Assembly: GCA_030835135.1 (NCBI GenBank)
Contig: JAUQWO010000013.1
Coordinates: 1 to 64,000 of the forward strand
DNA length: 64,000 nt
Direction: 5' to 3'
Source: Bacteroidota bacterium
Lineage (GTDB): Bacteria; Bacteroidota; Ignavibacteria; UBA10030; UBA6906
Of the stretch, positions 42,338-51,633 are shown one piece after another; positions within the stretch are counted from its first letter, which is position 1; each line of letters starts with the position of its first letter. The translations under genes and the position numbers were made by a program. The notes beneath the pieces were generated by a model. The model was not told where the DNA came from and searched no databases. It saw nothing but the letters and a program-made list of their open reading frames with translations.

Positions 42338-43387
42338 ATGCCCATGCACACACTTCCCTCACGCACCGTGATGGAGCGCGCCTATCTGCAGAGCGACGTC
42401 ACCTACGACGGCGTGTTCTATCTCGGCGTGCGCACGACCGGAATATTCTGCAAGCCATCGTGTGGCGCCCGCAAGCCCCTTCCGAAGAACGTGGAGTTCT
42501 TTGCGACCACAAGGGAAGCGCTCTTTGCCGGATACAGACCCTGCAAGCGCTGTGCGCCGATGAGCACAGCGGGAACTCCGCCTGCATGGGTCGCCGACCT
42601 CCTGACGCTGGTCGACCGCGCACCCGATGCACGGGTGCGCGATGGGGACATCCGCACGCGGGGCATCGATCCGGCACGCGCACGACGCTACTTCCAGAAG
42701 AACTACGGCATGACGTTCCAGGCATACAGCCGGGGTCGACGGCTGGGCAAAGCATTCGAGCAGATCAGACTGGGGAAACGACTGGATGACGTGACGCTCG
42801 GGCATGGCTACGAATCGCACAGCGGATTCCGTGAGGCGTTCACGAAGACCTTCGGCAACCCACCCGGAAGGGCCCACCGGTCGGCATGCCTTCTGGTCAC
42901 CTGGATCGAAAGTCCACTGGGACCGCTCATCGCCGGTGCAACGCAGGACCATCTTGTTCTGCTGGAGTTCACGGACCGGCGGATGCTGGATGCGCAGTTC
43001 ATGACCCTGCGCCGCGCATTCAAGCGCCCGATCGTACCCGGCACCAACGCCATTCTCAGGCAACTTACGGATGAGCTCGCACTGTACTTCAGGGGGAAGC
43101 TGAAGAAGTTCACGGTCCCGCTCGCATATCCGGGAAGCCCGTTCCAGCAGAAGGTGTGGGATGAACTCCGCCGCATACCCTACGGCACAACGATCTCCTA
43201 TGAAGAACTCGCGGACCACGCGGGAACACCACACGCGCAGCGCGCAGCCGGAAGCGCGAACGGCAAGAACCGTCTTGCCATCGTCATTCCCTGTCACCGC
43301 GTGGTGAACAAGAACGGGAAACTCGGCGGCTACGGCGGCGGACTCTGGAGAAAACAGCGGCTTCTGGAGATCGAACAGGGTCTCTAG
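42338..43387 (+). CDS. ada: Ada: methylphosphotriester sensor and O6-alkylguanine methyltransferase
   Basis: 349 residues (an ATG at 42344 is an equally good start). The Ada zinc domain is at 25-75 with four cysteines in GIFCKPSCGARKP and AGYRPCKRCAP; the first is the methyl acceptor. An AraC-type helix-turn-helix region follows (ARRYFQKNYGMTFQAYSRGR to GYESHSGFREAF). The C-terminal methyltransferase has AIVIPCHRVVNKNGKLGGYG with the acceptor Cys. It repairs alkylated DNA and activates its own regulon. It lies downstream of a notable inverted repeat. Confidence 0.95.
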   Translation: MPMHTLPSRTVMERAYLQSDVTYDGVFYLGVRTTGIFCKPSCGARKPLPKNVEFFATTREALFAGYRPCKRCAPMSTAGTPPAWVADLLTLVDRAPDARVRDGDIRTRGIDPARARRYFQKNYGMTFQAYSRGRRLGKAFEQIRLGKRLDDVTLGHGYESHSGFREAFTKTFGNPPGRAHRSACLLVTWIESPLGPLIAGATQDHLVLLEFTDRRMLDAQFMTLRRAFKRPIVPGTNAILRQLTDELALYFRGKLKKFTVPLAYPGSPFQQKVWDELRRIPYGTTISYEELADHAGTPHAQRAAGSANGKNRLAIVIPCHRVVNKNGKLGGYGGGLWRKQRLLEIEQGL

Positions 43388-43407
43388 CGCGACCGGATCG
43401 GTCGCGC
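43387..43407. terminator. hairpin between ada and the CHAD gene
   Basis: GCGCGACC and GGTCGCGC pair perfectly around GGATC between the convergent genes. No T run follows. Confidence 0.55.
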
Positions 43408-43412
43408 CGCTG

Positions 43413-44423
43413 CTATCGTTCCCCGACCGGCCCCGCCGGATACCTGGTTTCCAGCTCCCCCGCCCGCACCAGAAATGCCGCCAATGCACTGTTCTTGCGC
43501 ACTGCAAGCGCTTCCTGCACGGCGATCATGGGGATCCGCCGGCCCGTCACCGGCGTCGACGCGAAACGGCGTGCCCCGGCGATCATGACCTCACAATCCT
43601 GCACGTTTCCCATGAGCGTCTGATACTCGCCCATCCATCGTTTCGTTGCCTTCGGGACGCCGCCGAGCAAGGGCGCAAGAACCTCTGTTGTATAGCGGAG
43701 CTTCTTGAATGAGACCCGCAAGCGATGGATCGTGGTGGCATCGGCGGCATTCACGTTCCGGAGCGCACGCACAGCCCGGACATACACGCGTGCCATCGCA
43801 CCGCGCAACACCGCCGGCATCGCTCCTGCGATCGCCGGATCTGCCGCGGCGGCGAACAACGATTGCTGTACGGTGGCAACCGAACGCTCGACGGATCGAT
43901 CATCGATCGCCCGTAACGAACCGGAACATTCGCGCAGAAGGGTCACTTCGCGTCTGCGCAAGGCCCCCATGTACGCCCGCACCGTGGGGACCGACCGCTG
44001 AAGCGCACCCATCGCAAGCAGCGAAATGTGGATGTCGCGTACCGCGTTGAACCCCTTGAGCGATTTGCGGAGTCGCCGGCGCAGCGATGGCATCCCCGCA
44101 TCGGGAACGATCTCACCTGCAAGATCCAGGACCGCAATGAGCCTCCGCATCGATACCCGGAGGTCATGGATCGCAGGCTCTGTTGCACGCCTCCTCGCCT
44201 GACGAAGCCGGACCATGAACACACCGAACCTGTCATCCAGCGCCTCGTTCACCACCTTCACGGCATCGCCGTGAGTCCAGCGGACCACGTCCACCCTTCC
44301 CACCCGATGCGGCACGGGCCTCGCATGTGCCCGCGTCCGTTCCCCTGCCCCCGCCCGCGACCCCATTGTCGCGCCCTTCGTGGTCGTGCCCCTGCTCCCT
44401 TGACGTTCCCGTTTCTGTGTCAT
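43413..44423 (-). CDS. CHAD domain protein
   Basis: 336 residues from the ATG at 44423, which overlaps the ppx stop (ATGA). After a basic, low-complexity N-terminal stretch, two helical CHAD bundles are visible with their conserved basic motifs: AIHDLRVSMRRLIAVLDLAG and TIHRLRVSFKKLRYTTEVLA. CHAD domains bind inorganic polyphosphate through these Arg/Lys/His faces. The preceding gene encodes an exopolyphosphatase-family enzyme, a coherent polyphosphate pair translated together. Confidence 0.92.
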   Translation of the reverse strand: MTQKRERQGSRGTTTKGATMGSRAGAGERTRAHARPVPHRVGRVDVVRWTHGDAVKVVNEALDDRFGVFMVRLRQARRRATEPAIHDLRVSMRRLIAVLDLAGEIVPDAGMPSLRRRLRKSLKGFNAVRDIHISLLAMGALQRSVPTVRAYMGALRRREVTLLRECSGSLRAIDDRSVERSVATVQQSLFAAAADPAIAGAMPAVLRGAMARVYVRAVRALRNVNAADATTIHRLRVSFKKLRYTTEVLAPLLGGVPKATKRWMGEYQTLMGNVQDCEVMIAGARRFASTPVTGRRIPMIAVQEALAVRKNSALAAFLVRAGELETRYPAGPVGER

Positions 44424-45931
44424 TCGCCCACCACCAATTTCACGCCGTAGACCTCCTCGAACATATCGGCCTTCTTCGCGAGCGCCCATTTCTCCAGCAA
44501 CAGGTCACCATCACCCCGCAATGTGAGCATGAACTTCGGCTTCTTATACTCGGTCTCGATGGTGTGCACTTTCGATGCGTGCTCATTGTCCAGCGCATCC
44601 GCCATGCGCAGCAATGCGGCAAGCTTGGAGACGATCACGCGTTCTTTCGGCGACAACGCCCGGTAGGCATCGTGCTGTTGCTTCGGCAGCGATTTCCGGT
44701 GGTACCGCGCAATGGTCGCGATCACCGCCACCTGGTCGCGTGTCAGCCCGATCATCGGCGTCGCCAGCAGCAGATACTGCGTATGCTTGTGATGGTCCGC
44801 CGCCCCGATGAACTGCCCGATGTCGTGCAGCAGTGCTGCGACCTCCAGGAACAATCGATGCTCGGGACCGAGGCGGTGCAGGTCTTTCGTCCGGTCGAAC
44901 AGCTGACCGGCGATGCGGCACACCGTCAGCGCATGCGCCTCGTCGAACTGGTACTTCCTGCCCACCTGCACCGCCGACGCCACGACCTGATCGCGCCGGA
45001 GATGCTTCCGTTCGCCATACAGGTCCTCGATGATGTCGAGCAGCAACCCGTCCTTCAGCCCAACCCTCGGGACGACCAACTGACCGGCGCGACAGATCCG
45101 CAGGATCTTCTGAATGATCAGTGCCGCAGGCACGATCACATCGGCACGATCCGGACGAAGCCGCAGCTGCTGCACCCGCTCCTGGTACGTCAGGGAGGTC
45201 AGCTTCGTCACAAGCGCATCCAGTTCCTGTGCGGGGATCACGGTGTCTTTGTCGGCCCCCAGGAACTCCTTCCGCAGATCGCCGAGCGATTCCAGATTCC
45301 CTCCGGTCCCGATGCACAGATCGATCTTCCGGTCGCCGATCTCCCGGCTGATGCGCCGCTGCGTCGCGTCCACATACTCCTGGATCAATTGCTGCACCTG
45401 ACGCTCGTCCACGGACCGCTCACCGAGCGTGCGGAGCAGCCGCACGGACCCCATGCGGTAACTTGCCGTCGACAGGATCTCGCCGTCTGCCGCCAGCGTG
45501 ATCTCCGTGCTCCCGCCACCGATATCCACCAGCACCGCAAAGCGGTCGTGCAGGTCCACACGGTCCTTCACGGCAAGATGGATGAGCCGTGCTTCCTCCT
45601 CGGACCCGATGATGCTGATCTCCAAGCCTGTGGCCTGCTGCACCCGGTCCAGGAAGATCTCGCGGTTCACGGCATCGCGCATGGCACTGGTGGCGACGAC
45701 ACGGACATGCTTCGCTCCATGACCGTCGATCGCCTGCCGGAAACGCAGCAGCGCATCGCAGGCGACCTCCATGGTCCGCTCGGCGATCACACCCGTGGTG
45801 AAGACATCCTGCCCGAGGCGGACGGGCTCCCGCAACAGGTCAAGGAGAGTGATCTGCTTCCCCGCATCGACGGACGCGATGGCGAGGCGCATGGCATTGG
45901 AACCAATATCGAGAGCAGCAAGTGTGGGCAT
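44420..45931 (-). CDS. ppx: Ppx/GppA phosphatase with HD domain
   Basis: 503 residues from the ATG at 45931; a longer frame crosses into the divergent gene. The N-terminal Ppx/GppA domain (about 1-300) has LAALDIGSNAMRLAIA, VVATSAMRDA, LVDIGGGSTEI and IGTGGNLESL, the sugar-kinase-fold phosphate sites. The C-terminal HD-like domain reads LEVAALLHDIGQFIGAADHH. It should hydrolyse polyphosphate or pppGpp. It is coupled to the CHAD gene. Confidence 0.93.
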   Translation of the reverse strand: MPTLAALDIGSNAMRLAIASVDAGKQITLLDLLREPVRLGQDVFTTGVIAERTMEVACDALLRFRQAIDGHGAKHVRVVATSAMRDAVNREIFLDRVQQATGLEISIIGSEEEARLIHLAVKDRVDLHDRFAVLVDIGGGSTEITLAADGEILSTASYRMGSVRLLRTLGERSVDERQVQQLIQEYVDATQRRISREIGDRKIDLCIGTGGNLESLGDLRKEFLGADKDTVIPAQELDALVTKLTSLTYQERVQQLRLRPDRADVIVPAALIIQKILRICRAGQLVVPRVGLKDGLLLDIIEDLYGERKHLRRDQVVASAVQVGRKYQFDEAHALTVCRIAGQLFDRTKDLHRLGPEHRLFLEVAALLHDIGQFIGAADHHKHTQYLLLATPMIGLTRDQVAVIATIARYHRKSLPKQQHDAYRALSPKERVIVSKLAALLRMADALDNEHASKVHTIETEYKKPKFMLTLRGDGDLLLEKWALAKKADMFEEVYGVKLVVGE

Positions 45932-45952
45932 GATGGTCGATGATAGTGTGAC

Positions 45953-45983
45953 CGAATATACATATCCACCCGATGAAAAACAC
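45953..45983 (-). promoter_or_regulatory. candidate ppx promoter
   Basis: GTG (complement of 45981-45983), 20-nt spacer, TATATTCG (complement of 45953-45960). It is a weaker match, about 20 bp before the ppx ATG. Confidence 0.4.
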
Positions 45984-45997
45984 GCGGCGCACGGCGT

Positions 45998-46028
45998 TTG
46001 CCTTCCGTGCGGAAATGGGGTATCATAC
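45998..46028 (+). promoter_or_regulatory. candidate promoter of the EamA gene
   Basis: TTG at 45998-46000, 20-nt spacer, TATCATAC at 46021-46028, about 28 bp before the GTG start. Confidence 0.45.
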
Positions 46029-46056
46029 GGGATGAGAACCCGCACACAGTCCCCCC

Positions 46057-46953
46057 GTGAGTGATTCCCCCCCGCCATCCGGCCGGCCGTACTATGGCGC
46101 ACTCTTCGCGGTTGTCGTGTGGGGTGCATCGTTCATCGCCACCAAGATCGCCCTGCACGAAGTGCAAACGATGACCGTCGTCTGGCTCCGCTTTGGCATC
46201 GGGTTCCTGGTCCTGGCCATCGCCGTCCCGCTGCGCCGCGAGTTCTTCATCCCGAAGGCCGCCGACCTCCGCAGCTTCGCCCTGCTCGGCCTCCTTGGCA
46301 TCACCATCCACCAGTGGTTGCAGGTAGGCGGACTCGAAACGTCGCTTGCATCGACCACCGCCTGGATCATCACAGCGATCCCGCTGGTCACGGCCATCGT
46401 GGCCCGCATCGTTCTCGACGATCCCTTGCACCGCAATCACATCCTCGGGATCCTCGTGGGAGCTCTGGGAGTCCTGCTCGTGGTTTCGCGCGGCGATTGG
46501 CACCGCCTCGCCGATGGGGCCTTCGGTGCACCCGGCGATCTGCTCGTCGGACTGAGCACGATCACCTGGTCGCTCTTCTCCGTCTATTCGCGCAAAGCTT
46601 TGCACCGACACCGCGCAGCACCGATGACGCTCTATGTCATGGGGAGCGGGTGGCTGTTCACGTCGGTCTTGTGGCTGATGAAAGACGGACCCGCCGATCT
46701 CGCCAAGCTCTCGACGGAAGGATGGATCGCGATCGGCTTCCTGGGGGTGCTGTGTTCCGGACTCGCCTACATCTACTGGTATGACGCGCTCAAAGCTCTG
46801 CCGGTCGCACAGGTCAGCAGCCTGCTGTACGTCGAGCCGATCGTGACGATGTTCGTCGCCGCTGCCCTCCTGAACGAACCGGTCACCATTGCGGCTCTGC
46901 TGGGGGGAGGGGTTATCATGGTGGGGGTGAAGATCGCTACATGGAAGAGGTAG
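46057..46953 (+). CDS. EamA/DMT-family transporter
   Basis: 298 residues from a GTG at 46057, with ten membrane helices in two EamA repeats: YGALFAVVVWGASFIATKIA opens the first and LLVGLSTITWSLFSVYSRKA the second. It is a drug/metabolite-type inner-membrane exporter or permease. The substrate cannot be told. It stands alone, divergent from ppx, and lacks a recognisable terminator of its own on the plus strand. Confidence 0.92.
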   Translation: MSDSPPPSGRPYYGALFAVVVWGASFIATKIALHEVQTMTVVWLRFGIGFLVLAIAVPLRREFFIPKAADLRSFALLGLLGITIHQWLQVGGLETSLASTTAWIITAIPLVTAIVARIVLDDPLHRNHILGILVGALGVLLVVSRGDWHRLADGAFGAPGDLLVGLSTITWSLFSVYSRKALHRHRAAPMTLYVMGSGWLFTSVLWLMKDGPADLAKLSTEGWIAIGFLGVLCSGLAYIYWYDALKALPVAQVSSLLYVEPIVTMFVAAALLNEPVTIAALLGGGVIMVGVKIATWKR

Positions 46954-46996
46954 GAGAGCAGCAGAGCGGGTCCAGGCCCACCGGGAACACCCGGAT

Positions 46997-47053
46997 GAAA
47001 AAAGAAAAGGGCGCGACGACAGCCGGAGATTCTCCTGGCTTTCATCGCGCCCC
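46997..47053 (-). terminator. terminator of the 47095 lipoprotein gene
   Basis: On the minus strand GGGCGCGA (47045-47052) pairs with TCGCGCCC (47009-47016) around an inner stem. TTTTCTTTTTT follows (complement of 46998-47008). Confidence 0.8.
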
Positions 47054-47094
47054 GCTTCCCATGGCAATGCCGGACGCATCGCGTCCGGTGTCGA

Positions 47095-47646
47095 TCACTT
47101 CGACAGCGATCCGACCAGCGCTTCGAATTCCGTCTCTGCCGATGCGATGGTCTTCTCCGGACCGGTCATTTTGAAGAACACCGACCCCTGCGGTCCCGCG
47201 ACAATGGCACCCAGCAGACGGTAGCCATCCTTCTTACCCATCGACTGCATCATCGGACCGGACGGATTCAGGTATGCGCCGCCGATGCGCACGGTGGTCA
47301 CATCCATGCCATTCACCTGCTTCGTCCCACGGTCCGGACCACTCGTCGCTTCGAACTGGCCGACCCAACGGTCGATGTTCGATGTCACATCCCCACCCGC
47401 ACCGGGGCCGAAATAGAACACAGCGCACTCGGCACCTTCCGTGTCACCTTCCGCGGCCGGGATCGCGTACGTCGCAGCACGCATCGGCCTCTCTGCACCC
47501 GGAACCCAGCGCTTCGGCACGCCCCACGACACACCTGCGACCGATCCCTTCCCCTCTCCCATCGCCACCGAACCGGTGGTGTCTTTTTTGCATCCGGCGA
47601 GCACCAGCAATCCTGCCGCAAGCGTGAGCGCTACGAGCTGTTTCAT
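47095..47646 (-). CDS. lipoprotein of unknown function
   Basis: 183 residues from the ATG at 47646, chosen because AAAGGA lies about eight bases before it; an ATG three codons upstream abuts that site. Lipobox VLAGCKK puts the mature Cys near residue 19. The rest (VSWGVPKRWVPGAERPMRAA, then VFFKMTGPEKTIASAETEFE) looks like a small soluble domain, probably periplasmic. No family is recognised with confidence. Confidence 0.78.
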   Translation of the reverse strand: MKQLVALTLAAGLLVLAGCKKDTTGSVAMGEGKGSVAGVSWGVPKRWVPGAERPMRAATYAIPAAEGDTEGAECAVFYFGPGAGGDVTSNIDRWVGQFEATSGPDRGTKQVNGMDVTTVRIGGAYLNPSGPMMQSMGKKDGYRLLGAIVAGPQGSVFFKMTGPEKTIASAETEFEALVGSLSK

Positions 47647-47696
47647 ACGCAACATCCTTTCAACGTTTGAATGAACAGATGTGACAATAGACGAAT

Positions 47697-48638
47697 TTAT
47701 AGGGCGATATGCAACTCCACGCCAACCCGTCCCTCTGTCAGCAATGGATTGATCGTCATCGATGGCTCACGACCGTAACGGGTACTGTCATCGAACACGC
47801 TCGCCGAATGCACCGCAAGTTTCCCGATCAGATGCCCCAGAATGATGCCAAGCGGAAAATCACTGTACCAGTGCATCCCCGCATTCGCAAGCCCGAATCC
47901 CACCGCCCCGATGATCGCGTACGACACCGGCCTGAGCCATGTCGCTTCCGGATAACTCTCCATGAGCACGGTCAGCGTCGTGGTCGTCGTGGCGATATGC
48001 CCCGAAGGGAACGCATCGAATGCAGGTATGTTCTTGTGATACTGCCGCTGATCCGGAAATGGCCGCCAGCTCCCACGCGGACGCGTGGCGTGACTCGGCC
48101 GCTGCCTGCCGAAGGTGCGCTTGAGCGTCTGCACAAGCAGCCCGGTTCCGAGGATCGCGCGTACCATGGCCGACCCTGTACGCAATGCCCGGCGGTCGGA
48201 TGTGGCGAACCCGAAGACCGCGAACGCACCCGCCAGCCCCAGATGAGGAGCACCATCCCCCATCATCACGAATGAATCGCTCAGGTTCCGCTCTTTCGGT
48301 GAGCGTGCATACCAGCGCTCGGAACGCCGGGCCGTGTGATCGTCTGCCGTGATCAGGACCGCCGTCAGAAACCCGGCACCGATCAGCTTTTCCATCAGCG
48401 TCGGACGCAGGGACGTATGCATCATGAGATTCGGTTGCGCATGCGGCTCCACGGCGAACTGCAGGCTCTCTTCCATCCGTGACGAGAACTGCAGGTCCAG
48501 CAGCATCATCGAAGAGTCCGCCCGCGTCCGCCCGAGATCATGTCGCCGGAATGCCGGCATGTCCTGTCCACTCGCTGTGCACACCAGGGCGCAGAGCACC
48601 AGAAGACACACCGCAAGACCTGCAGAAACATTGAGCAT
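47697..48638 (-). CDS. PAP2-family membrane phosphatase, copy 1
   Basis: 313 residues from the ATG at 48638, after the upstream paralog's stop. Signal-like N-terminus (VCLLVLCALVCTASGQ), then a PAP2 core with the three motifs: KRTFGRQRP, FPSGHIATTTT and GMHWYSDFPLGI. Such enzymes dephosphorylate lipid phosphates (phosphatidic acid or undecaprenyl pyrophosphate) at the membrane. It follows a close paralog with the same length and motif order, so this is a tandem duplication. Confidence 0.88.
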   Translation of the reverse strand: MLNVSAGLAVCLLVLCALVCTASGQDMPAFRRHDLGRTRADSSMMLLDLQFSSRMEESLQFAVEPHAQPNLMMHTSLRPTLMEKLIGAGFLTAVLITADDHTARRSERWYARSPKERNLSDSFVMMGDGAPHLGLAGAFAVFGFATSDRRALRTGSAMVRAILGTGLLVQTLKRTFGRQRPSHATRPRGSWRPFPDQRQYHKNIPAFDAFPSGHIATTTTTLTVLMESYPEATWLRPVSYAIIGAVGFGLANAGMHWYSDFPLGIILGHLIGKLAVHSASVFDDSTRYGREPSMTINPLLTEGRVGVELHIAL

Positions 48639-48645
48639 GGTGGCC

Positions 48646-49533
48646 TCAGAGATCGATCCGGACAGCGATCCCCGCTCCGTACGGACCGACGAGCGGGAGG
48701 ACGGAGACGGGCACATCATTGTTCGTTGGAACCAACTCAGGATGGGATGCGATCATGCCGAAGGAATAGCCGAGCGCGATCCCCAGAGGATAATCGCTGT
48801 ACCAATGAATGCCGGTGTTCGCCATGGCGATGCCGATCAATGCCACGATCGGATACCCGACAGGCCGGACCCACGTCCACTCCGGATAATTCTCCGCGAC
48901 AACGGTGACCGCCGCCATGGCCGTGGCAATGTGGCCGGAGGGATAGGCGTCGTAGTGCGGCACATGTTTGTGGTACTCGATCTGGTTCGGAAAGAAACGC
49001 CAGAGACCACCAGGGGCGGTCGATACCAGCGGACTCTCACGGCCGGTCGTGTGCTTGAGAACCTGGATCACCACGCCGGTGGCCAGGATCGCCTCCACCA
49101 ACTGGCTCGCCGTCCGGAGAGACCGCGTGTCGTCCGCCACGAATCCCCAGACCGCAAAGGCCCCGGCCAGTCCGAACTGCGGCCGGCCATCACCCATGTA
49201 CTCGAAGAAATCGCTCGTCTCCTTCACCGTGGAGGAGCTGGTATACCATCGGTCCGATGCTTTCCACGTCGCATCGTCCGTGGCAATGAGCGCCCCGGTG
49301 AGCGCAACCATCCCGAGGATCCCCGGGATGTTCTGCACGGTGAACGTCGTCCGGCCATACCGCACCCAATCCCCCGGAATGTTCGTGATCATGCTGTGCC
49401 ACCGGAGAGGGGGAGGCTGCATCACCACGCTGCTGTTGCTGCCATCCTGCACCGTGTCGGATGATGACACGATGAGATCGGATTGAGCGAACATCTGGAG
49501 CGGAATGGCGAGCAGAACAACGATACACAACAT
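48646..49533 (-). CDS. PAP2-family membrane phosphatase, copy 2
   Basis: 295 residues. Motifs: KHTTGRESP, AYPSGHIATAMA and GIHWYSDYPLGI. Long stretches can be aligned with the next gene (YMGDGRPQFGLAGAFAVWGF here, MMGDGAPHLGLAGAFAVFGF there). The first motif reads RESP where PAP2 has RP, which may alter phosphate binding. The N-terminus is hydrophobic but lacks basic residues, so the start is not certain. A promoter lies at 49609-49639. Confidence 0.87.
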   Translation of the reverse strand: MLCIVVLLAIPLQMFAQSDLIVSSSDTVQDGSNSSVVMQPPPLRWHSMITNIPGDWVRYGRTTFTVQNIPGILGMVALTGALIATDDATWKASDRWYTSSSTVKETSDFFEYMGDGRPQFGLAGAFAVWGFVADDTRSLRTASQLVEAILATGVVIQVLKHTTGRESPLVSTAPGGLWRFFPNQIEYHKHVPHYDAYPSGHIATAMAAVTVVAENYPEWTWVRPVGYPIVALIGIAMANTGIHWYSDYPLGIALGYSFGMIASHPELVPTNNDVPVSVLPLVGPYGAGIAVRIDL

Positions 49534-49608
49534 GAACGGGAGGCGGATACCATTTCTCCTGTCAGGTGAAGATCATCGGACCACGTGGCGGTAATGACAG
49601 AGTCGTAG

Positions 49609-49639
49609 TAATGATACGACTACCCGCCATTGAAATCAA
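49609..49639 (-). promoter_or_regulatory. promoter of the PAP2 pair
   Basis: TTG (complement of 49637-49639), 20-nt spacer, TATCATTA (complement of 49609-49616). Confidence 0.52.
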
Positions 49640-49658
49640 GAGTGCAACAGTCCCCTTC

Positions 49659-50312
49659 TCACCGTACGGCCTGACGGTGCCGGTCTATCCACGCAGCCCA
49701 CAGAACGAACAACCAGCTGGCGTTCCCCGCGATCCCGATCATCCCCACGTCGGGAGGCGGCGGGCCGACAACATTGGCCACATAGATGCCCACCAGAACC
49801 ACCAGAAGCCCGGCCAATCCGTACGAACCGGTCCGGTCCTTCGCCTTCGTAGCACCCACATACAGGAAGGTGCCAACGGCAAGAAGCCCGAGTTCCAGGA
49901 CCAGCGTCAACGGCAGCGAATTCCACAGACCGAGTCCGACCCGCGGTTCTCCCGTGAAATGCAACGGGAGGTCCGGTCTGTGGACGATAAGGTCCAATAC
50001 CCAGTGGCTAACCACAGCCAGTCCGACGACCAGGGAATTCGTCCACGATCGCCTGAGAGCAAAGTACACGCCACCAACGATCCCGCCCCACAGGAGTACC
50101 CCCACCAGACTGTGTGACACGGGATAATCGTAGAAGTCGAGCGGTGTGACCACGGTGTTCCCTGGATCGAGACGTACATGCTCGACTCCGGCCAGGAGGA
50201 GGAGCGGCCAGAGGAGATCGATGAACTGTGACGCCATCACCAGCGTACCAAGCGACGCGTTCGGCGCGACACGCTTCGCACTCAGCGCAACAGCATAATG
50301 ACCGAGGAACAT
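49659..50312 (-). CDS. YdjM/DUF457-like membrane protein
   Basis: 217 residues from the ATG at 50312; the frame extends further upstream but without a start site or promoter. Five to six membrane helices. The family histidine/aspartate pattern is visible: MFLGHYAVALSAKRV, SQFIDLLWPL, YDYPVSHSLVGVLLWG and SHWVLDLIVHRPDLPLH. Members are called membrane-bound metal-dependent hydrolases, but few have been tested. It is divergent from ychF. Confidence 0.82.
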   Translation of the reverse strand: MFLGHYAVALSAKRVAPNASLGTLVMASQFIDLLWPLLLLAGVEHVRLDPGNTVVTPLDFYDYPVSHSLVGVLLWGGIVGGVYFALRRSWTNSLVVGLAVVSHWVLDLIVHRPDLPLHFTGEPRVGLGLWNSLPLTLVLELGLLAVGTFLYVGATKAKDRTGSYGLAGLLVVLVGIYVANVVGPPPPDVGMIGIAGNASWLFVLWAAWIDRHRQAVR

Positions 50313-50495
50313 GGAGGAAGCCTTTCCCTCATTGAGTGATCCGATCGGCAGTGCAGGGACACTCCGATCATGCAGGAAATATCCAATCAGAACACCCGGG
50401 ACGCGCAAAGAGTTGCAGGGGCGACGGCCTGAGCAGAAATCCGGGAAAATCCGTATCTTGTGCCGCACTCATACACCCACTCAGCGGACCTTGCT

Positions 50496-51581
50496 ATGCA
50501 GATCGGTATCGTCGGACTCCCATTTTCCGGAAAATCAACGCTCTTTCAGGCCATCACGCGCACACACATCGATCCCGCCTCACTGTCGCGGGGAGAGGCG
50601 CATCAGGGGGTCGTGAAAGTACCCGATGTCCGCCTGGAGAAGCTCACCGAGTTCTTCTCACCCAAGAAAACGGTCCATGCGACGATCGAGTTCGTGGATG
50701 TGGTCGGCCTGAAGAAAGGCGAATCGGGCTCCACGCAGTTCACCACGAACTTCCTCGGGAACGTGAAGAACGTCGATGCCATGGTGCAGGTCGTCCGCCT
50801 CTTCGCGGACCCCTCTGTCCCTCACCCCGACGGCTCGGTAGATATGATGCGCGACATCGCAACCTTCGAGACGGAGTTCATCCTGGCCGACCTCGGCATG
50901 CTGGAGAATCGCATCGACAAGATCAGGAAGCAGCTCCAGAAGCTCCAGGATGAAGCACTGAAACGCGAACTCCCCCTGCTCGAACGCTGCCATGGATTCC
51001 TCGAACAGGAGAAGCCGCTGCGCGACCAGGAGTTCACAAAAGAAGAACTCGTGATGCTGCGGACCTACCAGCTGCTGACACTCAAGCCGATGCTCATCGC
51101 TCTGAATTTGGACGAGACCCAGCAGGCCACGGCCGCACAGGCCGTCGCCGACGTCGCCGCAAAGAAGGCCGGCACACAGACGAAGGTCCTCGCCTTCTTC
51201 GGCAAGATCGACATGGAGATGTCCGAACTCTCCGCGGAGGAAGCAAAAGCATTCATGGGGGAATATGGCATCACCGAATCGGCGCTCGACACACTGATCC
51301 GTGAATCCTATCTCCTCCTGGGCCTGCAGTCGTTCCTCACCGCAGGCGAGGACGAGTGCCGCGCATGGACCATCCGCAAAGGGATGACCGCACAGGAATC
51401 GGCCGGGGTGATCCACTCCGATTTCTACAACAAGTTCATCCGTGCGGAGGTCGTTCACTATGATGACCTCGTCGCCGCCGGAGGGTCGTTCGCGAAAACG
51501 AAGGAAGCCGGTGTGTGGCGGCTCGAAGGGAAGGAATACATTGTGAAGGACGGCGATATCATCTCGGTGCGGCACTCCTGA
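50496..51581 (+). CDS. ychF: YchF/OLA1-type translation-associated P-loop ATPase
   Basis: 361 residues from the ATG at 50496; the frame extends 12 codons upstream. G1 motif GIVGLPFSGKSTLF, G3 FVDVVGLKKG, and ALNLDE at the G4 position where YchF lacks the usual NKxD, giving ATP preference. A coiled coil lies at about 130-200 and a C-terminal TGS domain reads EYIVKDGDIISVRHS. It binds ribosomes and modulates stress responses. The loop reads GLPFSGKST rather than the usual GLPNVGKST. It is convergent with the next gene across a hairpin. Confidence 0.93.
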   Translation: MQIGIVGLPFSGKSTLFQAITRTHIDPASLSRGEAHQGVVKVPDVRLEKLTEFFSPKKTVHATIEFVDVVGLKKGESGSTQFTTNFLGNVKNVDAMVQVVRLFADPSVPHPDGSVDMMRDIATFETEFILADLGMLENRIDKIRKQLQKLQDEALKRELPLLERCHGFLEQEKPLRDQEFTKEELVMLRTYQLLTLKPMLIALNLDETQQATAAQAVADVAAKKAGTQTKVLAFFGKIDMEMSELSAEEAKAFMGEYGITESALDTLIRESYLLLGLQSFLTAGEDECRAWTIRKGMTAQESAGVIHSDFYNKFIRAEVVHYDDLVAAGGSFAKTKEAGVWRLEGKEYIVKDGDIISVRHS

Positions 51582-51603
51582 CCCGGCCCACCGGACGTAT
51601 CTC

Positions 51604-51633
51604 CTGACGCCGCCCCTCCCCGGGCGGCGTCAG
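51604..51633. terminator. perfect 12-bp hairpin after ychF
   Basis: CTGACGCCGCCC and GGGCGGCGTCAG flank CTCCCC between convergent genes. There is no T run. The right arm overlaps the stop codon of the minus-strand gene. Confidence 0.65.

Noticed and set aside
45932-46129. Longer N-terminus of the Ppx/GppA protein
   Set aside because: It would cross both candidate promoters and the start of the divergent EamA gene; the phosphatase domain begins directly at the ATG at 45931.
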